Assembly (NCBI GenBank): GCA_044433415.1
Contig: JAWXTP010000141.1
Coordinates: forward strand, 1 to 6,957
DNA: 6,957 nucleotides
Direction of reading: 5' to 3'
From: JAWXTP01 sp044433415
GTDB taxonomy: Bacteria; Bacteroidota; Bacteroidia; Bacteroidales; Rikenellaceae
In this document: positions 1 to 4,438 of the stretch, one piece after another
How positions within the stretch are numbered: position 1 is the first letter of the stretch
Layout of the letters: every line of letters begins with the position of its first letter
The notes under the pieces: model-generated
The model's input: the letters and a program-made list of their open reading frames with translations, nothing else
Databases searched by the model: none
Told to the model about the DNA's origin: nothing
Position numbers and translations under genes: made by a program

Positions 1-313
1 AAAAAGATAATTAGTTGATTGGTTCTATTTGTTAAGGAAAATTATTTAAATTTTTATTTGTTTAGTTTTGTAACTTTCCTTAATTGATACCTTGCAGAAG
101 GGTTTGCTGCGTTAGGTATTGACTTGGAAGAAGTCCGATAAAAGAAGTATTGAGAACACTTCTTTTATCGGACTTCTTATTTGTAGTAGTTGTTGTGCGT
201 AAATAAAAGTTTTTTAGTAAATGAGACAAGTGGTGAAAACTAGTAATTTACAACTTTGTGTAATAAAAAACAACACTTTATATGTAAAAATAACAAAATT
301 TATACTAAAAAAG
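1..313. other. AT-rich stretch without a confident gene
   Basis: No credible complete gene is visible on either strand. A short open stretch at 88-141 (+) would encode a plausible-looking protein tail (YLAEGFAALGIDLEEVR, stop TAA at 139-141). An in-frame TGA at 85-87 closes it upstream and it has no ATG, so it is either a decayed gene end or chance. Its last codons lie in the left arm of the hairpin at 128-178. Positions 179-313 are very AT-rich, and I see nothing definable there beyond the upstream part of the tRNA promoter region. Confidence 0.5.
128..178. terminator. Perfect 21-bp stem hairpin, probable terminator
   Basis: Positions 128-148 are the exact reverse complement of 158-178, with a 9-nt loop (149-157). 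The stem has an A/T-rich top and a GTCCG/CGGAC segment nearer the base. It lies well upstream of the tRNA promoter, so it most likely ends a transcript entering from outside the window on the plus strand. The downstream T-tract is weak (TTATTTG), so a processing or protein-binding structure is also possible. Confidence 0.6.
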
Positions 314-344
314 TTGGTATATACATATTTTTGACGTATCTTTG
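314..344 (+). promoter_or_regulatory. Promoter of the tRNA-Met gene (Bacteroidota type)
   Basis: A -33 element TTG at 314-316 is followed by exactly 20 nt and a -7 element TATCTTTG at 337-344. This matches the TTG-N19-21-TAnnTTTG pattern of the Bacteroidota primary sigma factor. Transcription should begin near 350, about 17 nt before the mature tRNA 5' end. Confidence 0.75.
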
Positions 345-367
345 CACCCGTAATAATAAAGGATTAT

Positions 368-441
368 GGCGAGGTAGCTCAGCTGGTTAGAGCGCATGAT
401 TCATAATCATGAGGTCGCCGGATCATGCCCGGCTCTCGCTA
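368..441 (+). tRNA. tRNA-Met (anticodon CAT)
   Basis: The 74-nt cloverleaf folds completely. The acceptor arm is 368-374 with 434-440 (G-U pairs at both ends), the D stem GCTC/GAGC, and the anticodon stem CATGA/TCATG around loop TTCATAA with anticodon CAT. The T stem is GCCGG/CCGGC and the discriminator is A441. CCA is not encoded. The first pair is G-U rather than the C-A mismatch of initiator tRNA. Acceptor pairs 4-69 and 5-68 are G-C and A-U, not the C-G pairs of E. coli tRNA-Ile2 recognised by TilS, so elongator Met is favoured over lysidine-modified Ile2. The T loop is ATCATGC: A at position 54 and T at 58 replace the near-universal T54/A58. The gene has its own promoter and an immediate 3' hairpin, so it is a single-gene unit. 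Confidence 0.93.
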
Positions 442-450
442 CAATTTTTA

Positions 451-482
451 AAAACCATACTGCTTTTGTAGTATGGTTTTTT
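451..482. terminator. Bidirectional intrinsic terminator between tRNA-Met and abiEii
   Basis: AAAACCATACT at 451-461 pairs with AGTATGGTTTT at 470-480. The stem is extended by a G-T and a C-G pair and closes a TTTT loop (464-467). On the plus strand a T6 run (477-482) follows, typical of a factor-independent terminator for the tRNA. On the minus strand the flank is also T-rich, so the hairpin can end the convergent abiEi-abiEii transcript, whose last stop codon lies about 40 nt away. Confidence 0.85.
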
Positions 483-520
483 GCGTAAAATATGTTGGGA
501 ATGACCCTGTAGAAAACTTA

Positions 521-1342
521 CTATTGGTATTGAATCATATCAGCAAGTTGAACAAAATAATCGTTTGACCAAATATCGAGTTCCTTATGATTCTTAATAA
601 ATGGCTCAATGTCTTTTTTGACCATACTAATATCAGTCGAACTTAATCGCTCTTTTAAAAGAGCTTTAAACTCCTCCTTGGATATATCAATTCCATTAAA
701 CTCCTTTGTTCTAGCTACAAAATGGTTGAAATCAAGAGCTACGCCACGACGTACATACCACTCAAAATCATACCAATCTCGACCTTTAACTCGTGATTTC
801 CAATTACGAAAGATTAGAGCGTGCATCTTTCTAGCATAAAGGTCTGAGAGTGTAAAGCAACGAGTCATAAACGAAAAAGGTTGCATTAACAATTTCTGTT
901 CTGTTGTAAAGTTCAAGGGCGGTTTAATATCTATCTCTATTTTGATTTTCAAACTTTTCTCAGTTCTAAAGCTAACGTCATAGGTTTGAGTATCATCTTT
1001 AAGGAATGCCGACTCTACATTTGAAAAGACTTTTTTCTCTTTTTTCGTTATATCAACATCACGCCCAACCGCTTTAAATTCCGCAACTATTGCATCAAAA
1101 TAATCTTTAATGCTGAATGTGGTGTCGTGTGATAGCAATGAGAAATCCAAGTCTTCAGAAAAGCGTTCTAATCCGTGAAATATTCTCAAGCAAGTACCGC
1201 CATAAAAAGCAGCTTTGTCAAAGAAGCCACCACGGTAAAGACCTGCAAGAGTAATTTCCTGCATTATCTCATATATAGCATTACGTCTGTCATTGTCCGT
1301 TAATATTTGGTATTTAGACAACATCTGTTCGAATATATTCAT
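521..1342 (-). CDS. abiEii: AbiEii-family nucleotidyltransferase toxin (type IV TA)
   Basis: This 273-residue protein belongs to the AbiEii/AbiGii (DUF1814) nucleotidyltransferase-fold toxins, which act in the cytoplasm. Members studied elsewhere bind GTP or transfer nucleotides to tRNA acceptor ends, arresting growth, often upon phage infection. Visible motifs are the nucleotide-binding GGTCLR at residues 48-53 and SEDLDF at 62-67, with likely metal-binding D64 and D66. A probable third acidic residue, D138, lies in KIEIDIKPP. The family signature DLYARKMHA (167-175) is followed by KGRDWYDF (186-193). Length and motif order fit an intact protein with no signal peptide or membrane segment. 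The ATG at 1342-1340 overlaps the abiEi TGA stop (ATGA), implying coupled translation and an antitoxin-first operon. It ends near a bidirectional terminator. The substrate cannot be told from sequence. Confidence 0.92.
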   Translation of the reverse strand: MNIFEQMLSKYQILTDNDRRNAIYEIMQEITLAGLYRGGFFDKAAFYGGTCLRIFHGLERFSEDLDFSLLSHDTTFSIKDYFDAIVAEFKAVGRDVDITKKEKKVFSNVESAFLKDDTQTYDVSFRTEKSLKIKIEIDIKPPLNFTTEQKLLMQPFSFMTRCFTLSDLYARKMHALIFRNWKSRVKGRDWYDFEWYVRRGVALDFNHFVARTKEFNGIDISKEEFKALLKERLSSTDISMVKKDIEPFIKNHKELDIWSNDYFVQLADMIQYQ

Positions 1343-1962
1343 CGTTCAAGTAGTTTTATCAAATTTAGTAGGTCATTCTTTTTCTTACTGAAAGCTATGC
1401 ACTTTTTGAAAATTTCTGGGTTCATTTTGTAGAACTCGTCCATATCAAATCGTAAATCGTCTTCTAGGAATTGTAGCATTGAGACTTTGAAACGAGGTCG
1501 CAAATTTGGAGTGTAGGCAATCAGGTCGCAAAGAGCCTTTTCTGGTGTTGCAATAAGAAATGTGAAACCATTTTGCTGCTCTTGCCTAACGCCAATTGAG
1601 TAGTAATCTTCGTTGCAGTAAGTGTAACTGAATTTTGTAATGCAATTTTCAAAATTACGTGAGCGTTTAGTAGTTATAGACTTCACACCATACACGCTCT
1701 CAGGAATCAATCCATAGTAGCGCAAAGCACTCTCGAATGAAACATAAGATGGCCCATAGATATGATTTGCAATAAGCTCAGCTGATAATAGTTTCTTAGA
1801 AATATTAGGAGAAACAACATAGAGCCCTTTCTTTAGACGCATTAAATCGCCCGACTTTTCAAGCGATGCTATCTTGTGTCGAGATGATGAATATTCAGTT
1901 AGCATTGACTCTAAAACTGAATAATATACTGGAATAACTCCTATTTGCGAAAGGTCTATCAT
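1339..1962 (-). CDS. abiEi: AbiEi-family antitoxin / transcriptional regulator
   Basis: The 207-residue protein is the antitoxin partner of the AbiEii toxin. In characterised AbiE systems it is a winged-helix protein that represses its own promoter and neutralises the toxin without forming a stable complex. The N-terminal part (about residues 1-55) reads as a winged helix, with a helix around SSRHKIASLEKSGDLMRLKKG and a wing ending GLYVVSP. The middle has the family pattern ANHIYGPSYVSFESALRYYGLIPE, and further on TPEKALCDLIAY, both characteristic of AbiEi-like proteins. I start at ATG 1962: a longer frame beginning at TTG 1989 exists, but that TTG is the last three bases of the -7 promoter box, so it cannot be in the mRNA. 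The stop overlaps the abiEii start by 4 nt. The family call is firm; the repression mode is inferred from relatives. Confidence 0.88.
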   Translation of the reverse strand: MIDLSQIGVIPVYYSVLESMLTEYSSSRHKIASLEKSGDLMRLKKGLYVVSPNISKKLLSAELIANHIYGPSYVSFESALRYYGLIPESVYGVKSITTKRSRNFENCITKFSYTYCNEDYYSIGVRQEQQNGFTFLIATPEKALCDLIAYTPNLRPRFKVSMLQFLEDDLRFDMDEFYKMNPEIFKKCIAFSKKKNDLLNLIKLLER

Positions 1963-1986
1963 AGTTGTGTTTATTTCATTACAGTA

Positions 1987-1994
1987 CAAAGATA
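1987..1994 (-). promoter_or_regulatory. -7 box of the abiEi-abiEii promoter
   Basis: On the minus strand TATCTTTG (1994 to 1987) matches the Bacteroidota -7 consensus TAnnTTTG exactly. No good TTG is seen 20 nt upstream, so the -33 element is weak, as could suit a repressible promoter. The start point would be near 1980, leaving a leader of about 18 nt that is A-rich and lacks a Shine-Dalgarno sequence. Two copies of the motif A[C/T]AGTA, 11 nt apart on the plus strand (1981-1997), flank the box and might be part of an AbiEi operator; that is a guess. Confidence 0.65.
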
Positions 1995-2022
1995 GTAAAA
2001 ATTTGCATAGATATTCCGCTTT

Positions 2023-2051
2023 TAGTTAATTATCTGTGTAAAAATTAACTA
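2023..2051. repeat. 9-bp inverted repeat upstream of abiEi
   Basis: TAGTTAATT at 2023-2031 is the exact reverse complement of AATTAACTA at 2043-2051, with an 11-nt spacer. It lies just upstream of the expected -33 region of the abiEi promoter. It could bind a dimeric regulator, AbiEi being the obvious candidate, or form a weak A/T hairpin. Only the symmetry is seen; the role is inferred. Confidence 0.5.
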
Positions 2052-2080
2052 TTACACCTTTGCGTAAGATATGCTAGGGA

Positions 2081-2150
2081 AATTCATAATTCATAATGGC
2101 GACAAACGATTAAATAAGCTGTAATCTTTCCACGTTAATCGTTCGCTGTC
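2081..2150 (+). repeat. Diverged copy of the heptamer-plus-core repeat element
   Basis: Two copies of AATTCAT (2081-2087, 2088-2094) and a partial third lead directly into GGCGACAAACG (2098-2108). That differs by one base from GGCGACAAGCG at 2253-2263. The core is followed by a hairpin: AACGATTAA (2105-2113) pairs with TTAATCGTT (2135-2143), and outside it GAC/GTC can also pair. The order heptamers then core is the same as in the other copies, but the heptamer sequence is different. Confidence 0.5.
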
Positions 2151-2163
2151 CTAATTGTGGGTC

Positions 2164-2197
2164 TTTCTCAAAATATTTTACAACACATTTTGAGAAA
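2164..2197. repeat. 11-bp stem hairpin
   Basis: TTTCTCAAAAT (2164-2174) pairs exactly with ATTTTGAGAAA (2187-2197) across a 12-nt loop. It sits between the two repeat blocks, with short A or T runs on both sides. It might be a weak terminator protecting abiEi from transcription that leaves the AlkD-like gene, but the stem is AT-rich and the function unproven. Confidence 0.45.
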
Positions 2198-2208
2198 AAT
2201 CCGCTTTT

Positions 2209-2250
2209 AGTTTGTAGTTTTTAGCTTGTAGCTTGTAGCTTGTAGCTTGT
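2209..2250 (+). repeat. Heptamer tandem array (AGCTTGT)
   Basis: Four perfect head-to-tail copies of AGCTTGT occupy 2223-2250. Two degenerate units, AGTTTGT and AGTTTTT (2209-2222), precede them, giving six units of 7 bp. The array abuts the GGCGACAAGCG core, and its mirror image (ACAAGCT, ATAAGCT, ACAAGCT) lies at 2394-2414. Perfect short units like these are prone to slippage, so copy number may vary between strains. Confidence 0.85.
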
Positions 2251-2400
2251 AGGGCGACAAGCGTGGAAATCTTTCGATCAATTTTTTAATCAATTTTTAG
2301 TCGCTTGTCGCGACCCCTTTGACCTCTATGACCTTTATGACCCCTTTGACCCTCCATCAATCTTTCAAGCAATTTTTCCACGCTTGTCGCCCTACAAGCT
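2244..2400. repeat. Composite element bounded by a perfect 26-bp inverted repeat
   Basis: Positions 2244-2269 and 2375-2400 are exact reverse complements over 26 bp. Each arm holds one AGCTTGT heptamer, the GGCGACAAGCG core and TGGAAA. Heptamers continue the symmetry outward on both sides (2223-2243; 2401-2414, one mismatch). The 105-nt interior carries a further core copy on the minus strand (2302-2311), the palindrome GTCGCGAC (2307-2314), an ATCAATTTTT direct repeat and the 9-bp array. It resembles a small non-autonomous palindromic element, yet no transposase or clear target-site duplication is seen, so its origin is open. Confidence 0.8.
2311..2355. repeat. 9-bp tandem array, five degenerate units
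   Basis: Five consecutive 9-mers follow the pattern [T/C]GACC[C/T][C/T][C/T][A/C/T]: CGACCCCTT, TGACCTCTA, TGACCTTTA, TGACCCCTT and TGACCCTCC. The block is almost purely C/T with TGACC at regular 9-nt intervals. It lies inside the inverted repeat and shows no sign of being translated, since TGA recurs in one frame and no start precedes it. Confidence 0.75.
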
Positions 2401-2405
2401 ATAAG

Positions 2406-2852
2406 CTACAAGCTAACCCCTAAAAACCTCCTTCGGTGTAGTTTCAGTAATTCCACACCTTTACCAAGGAGAGGAATGTTCTGTTGAGACCAGAACTCGA
2501 TAATATCTTCGGCAATATCGCATTTAGAGAAAAGGGCGAAAGTTACGTTCTCTATAAGTTCTAGAGAGGTAAGGCTTTCTGTCCATTCTTTAACCTGTTC
2601 TAGGTTCACTAGTTCAGGGTCGCAAATATATATAGCTGAGAGTTTAAGTTCTCTAATATTGCTTTGAAATAGGTTTAAAGCAAGTTCGTGATTGCCTTTG
2701 TATTGAGAGGCTATCATTTTTATAGTAGGCAATGAAACACCATAGCTGAACATAGTTTTTTCGACTAGAGCATCTACTGCATCTACTACAGCGCCATTTT
2801 TTTCTCTTTTTAGTCTAGCAAGAAGTTGTTGTCTTATATCTTTTATTTCCAT
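2406..2852 (-). CDS. Short AlkD-like HEAT-repeat protein (DNA alkylation repair family), likely C-terminally truncated
   Basis: The 148-residue helical protein resembles the N-terminal half of AlkD-family proteins, which are HEAT-repeat DNA glycosylases for alkylated bases. The best match is residues 36-80: FSYGVSLPTIKMIASQYKG, then HELALNLFQSNIRELKLSAIYICDP, the typical GV-x-x-P-x-I-x-x-IA and IRE-x-x-x-x-A pattern. AlkD proteins run to about 220-240 residues, so one or more C-terminal repeats are missing. Where AlkD has its catalytic Trp/Asp region this protein reads TSLELIENVTFALF (95-108), without the Trp or Asp, so glycosylase activity is doubtful. The last codons and TAG stop (2408-2406) come from the repeat element. 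The ATG at 2852 has no recognisable promoter of its own; a hairpin ends 15 nt upstream. Family membership is fairly sure, function not. Confidence 0.72.
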   Translation of the reverse strand: MEIKDIRQQLLARLKREKNGAVVDAVDALVEKTMFSYGVSLPTIKMIASQYKGNHELALNLFQSNIRELKLSAIYICDPELVNLEQVKEWTESLTSLELIENVTFALFSKCDIAEDIIEFWSQQNIPLLGKGVELLKLHRRRFLGVSL

Positions 2853-2867
2853 ATCTGTGTTAAATTA

Positions 2868-2913
2868 AAGGGAGTTCTATAAACTGATTTTATTCAATTT
2901 ATAGAACTCCCTT
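2868..2913 (-). terminator. 16-bp stem hairpin between transporter and AlkD-like gene
   Basis: Positions 2868-2883 are the exact reverse complement of 2898-2913 (AAGGGAGTTC... with ...GAACTCCCTT), with a 14-nt loop. Read on the minus strand it begins about 30 nt after the transporter stop and is followed by a T-rich CTTTAATTT, fitting a terminator for that gene. It ends only 15 nt before the AlkD-like ATG and no TAnnTTTG box lies between. Downstream expression may therefore depend on readthrough. Confidence 0.75.
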
Positions 2914-2943
2914 ATGTAATTATTAGAAGTTTCCTAGAATATA

Positions 2944-4290
2944 CTAGAATATACCAAATGATGAAAGGAATACTACAAATATCATAATCGGAGCTAGGTA
3001 TTTAATAATAAAATAGAATATAGGGAAGTATTTTATTTTAAATGTACCACCTGATGAAAGTTCATCACGTAGATGTTCTTCTTTAAAGAACCAGCCCGTA
3101 TAAAGAGCTATGAAGAATCCACCTATAGGTAGCATAAACATAGCAGATGTTTTGTCAAATGCATCAAAAAGGTTATTACCTGCAATTACTAATGCTGAGT
3201 CAGGCATCATAGATAATGCACAAAGAGAGCTAGTAATAAATACAGAAATTGCTACAATAAGAACGGCCTTTTTACGGCTGAATTTTAATTCCTCAGAGAA
3301 GTAAGATGTCAATACTTCAAATATAGAAATTGCAGAAGTTATAGCAGCAACAACTAGTAGAAGGAAGAATAAAACACCTAGGATATATCCTCCTGTCATT
3401 TGAGCAAAAATGTTAGGTAGGGTTTTAAATACAAGGTCTGCACCCGATGTAGGCTCTATGCCGAAAGAGAATACAGCAGGGAAAATTGCTATACCAGCTA
3501 GTAGGGCGATAAATACGTCAGCGATAATAACACTAGTAGTAGTTCTTACTATGTTATCTTGTTTACGCATATAAGAGCCATAAGTCATCATAGTTCCCAT
3601 ACCTAGAGAAAGAGAGAAGAATGCTTGACCTAAAGCGCTAAGAGCTACATCTACAGTGATTTTTGAGAAATCAGGAGCAAATAAGAATCTAAAGCCTTCA
3701 CTAAACCCTGAAAGAGTCACAGAGTTGACACATAAAAGCACTAGTATAAGGAAAAGCATAGGCATAAGTATTTTATTATACTTTTCTATACCTTTTTCTA
3801 TGCCTGAAGCTACGATTTTTATACAGACAATAATAAAGAATGTTAACCATATTATAGGTTTCCATCCGCTAGTGATGAAACTGTCAAATGCTGTAGACAT
3901 TTGTTCGGAAGATTGAGTTGAGAATTTATTCATCACAGAATCTACAAGGAAAGAAAGTGTCCATCCTGCTACAACATTGTAGAATGACAATATCACAAAA
4001 GAAGTTAATATCCCCAATAGACCTATAAGTGGCCATTTAGTATTTGGAGCTAGCTTTCGAAACCCACCAAATACATTCAGGTTTGTTCTGCGACCTAATG
4101 CAAATTCGCCCATAAGTACGGGCATTCCTATAATAAAAATGATAAGTAGGTACATAAAAATAAAAGCAGCACCCCCATTTTCACCCACTACGTATGGAAA
4201 TCTCCATATATTACCTAATCCGATTGCTGAACCTGCTGCGGCAGCAATCATTCCGAAATTACTACCAAATGATCCTCTTGGTTGACTCAT
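2944..4290 (-). CDS. Sodium-dependent amino-acid transporter, NSS (SNF) family
   Basis: This 448-residue inner-membrane protein is a Na+-coupled symporter of the neurotransmitter:sodium symporter family (LeuT fold), whose bacterial members import amino acids such as tryptophan, tyrosine or leucine. TM1 carries the hallmark GSAIGLGNIWRFPY (20-33), the unwound Na+/substrate-binding region, followed by ENGGAAF (37-43) and GMPVLMGEFALGRR (55-68). TM6 has SALGQAFFSLSLGMG (218-232), and TM8 AITSAISIFE (316-325) corresponds to the Na2 site. About 11 membrane segments can be placed (near 12-35, 41-65, 87-115, 147-165, 173-192, 216-240, 250-275, 302-330, 341-362, 383-402, 423-446). That matches the MhsT-like 11-TM bacterial group, and the length is full. 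The ATG at 4290 follows a good promoter. Substrate cannot be assigned. Confidence 0.95.
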   Translation of the reverse strand: MSQPRGSFGSNFGMIAAAAGSAIGLGNIWRFPYVVGENGGAAFIFMYLLIIFIIGMPVLMGEFALGRRTNLNVFGGFRKLAPNTKWPLIGLLGILTSFVILSFYNVVAGWTLSFLVDSVMNKFSTQSSEQMSTAFDSFITSGWKPIIWLTFFIIVCIKIVASGIEKGIEKYNKILMPMLFLILVLLCVNSVTLSGFSEGFRFLFAPDFSKITVDVALSALGQAFFSLSLGMGTMMTYGSYMRKQDNIVRTTTSVIIADVFIALLAGIAIFPAVFSFGIEPTSGADLVFKTLPNIFAQMTGGYILGVLFFLLLVVAAITSAISIFEVLTSYFSEELKFSRKKAVLIVAISVFITSSLCALSMMPDSALVIAGNNLFDAFDKTSAMFMLPIGGFFIALYTGWFFKEEHLRDELSSGGTFKIKYFPIFYFIIKYLAPIMIFVVFLSSFGIF

Positions 4291-4317
4291 AAAACTTTTT
4301 TTTTAGTAAAATAAGCG

Positions 4318-4348
4318 CAAATTTAAATATTTTTTATAACTTACGCAA
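4318..4348 (-). promoter_or_regulatory. Promoter of the NSS transporter gene
   Basis: On the minus strand, TTG at 4348-4346 is followed by exactly 20 nt and TAAATTTG at 4325-4318, a full match to the Bacteroidota -33/-7 pattern. The start point is expected near 4311, giving a leader of about 20 nt with an A9 run before the ATG at 4290. The -33 element lies inside the first of the 11-bp direct repeats, so a protein bound there could control the promoter. Confidence 0.75.
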
Positions 4349-4374
4349 TAATTGAGCAATAATTGAGCAATAAT
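4345..4374. repeat. 11-bp direct repeats (GCAATAATTGA) in a divergent promoter region
   Basis: GCAATAATTGA occurs at 4345-4355 and 4356-4366, with a partial third copy GCAATAAT at 4367-4374. The 11-bp period puts each copy on nearly the same helix face. The array overlaps the -33 element of the transporter promoter and lies about 65 nt upstream of the divergent oxidoreductase start. It may be an operator or simply slippage-generated AT-rich sequence. Confidence 0.6.
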
Positions 4375-4438
4375 ACACTTATTGTAATGTATTTTGTGAA
4401 AATATAAACATTTTATTAAATTATAAAGGGTTAGGTAT

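Larger units (their letters stand above)
1995..2405. other. Repeat-dense intergenic region
   Basis: No gene is supported here. The stretch holds stacked structures listed separately: a 9-bp inverted repeat (2023-2051), a diverged copy of the heptamer-plus-core element (2081-2150), a small hairpin (2164-2197), and a composite element with heptamer array, 26-bp inverted repeat and 9-bp tandem array (2209-2414). Other repeats link the parts. TCCGCTTTTAGTT occurs at 2015-2027 and 2200-2212. AATCTTTC occurs at 2123, 2268 and 2359. A 19-nt direct repeat (2268-2286 and 2359-2377) has 17 matches. The layout suggests repeated local duplication or successive insertions. Confidence 0.8.

Noticed and set aside
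368..441. tRNA 3' end as an attachment site for an island carrying abiE
   Set aside because: I found no second copy of the tRNA 3' segment (TCTCGCTACA or the T arm) elsewhere in the window and no integrase gene, so integration is not supported here.
609..839. Plus-strand open frame of 76 codons
   Set aside because: It lies inside abiEii on the opposite strand, has no promoter or family pattern, and is a shadow.
2047..2063. Plus-strand promoter (CACCTTTGC at 2055-2063) for a small RNA across the repeats
   Set aside because: The -7 box has a mismatch at the key first T and no TTG lies 20 nt upstream.
2098..2116. Tiny open frame ATGGCGACAAACGATTAA
   Set aside because: Five codons inside the repeat core; no evidence of translation.
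2209..2414. CRISPR array
   Set aside because: The units are 7 or 9 bp, directly adjacent without spacers, and no cas genes are present.
3110..3916. Two plus-strand open frames opposite the transporter gene
   Set aside because: They are antisense to conserved NSS membrane segments and show no protein-like motifs.
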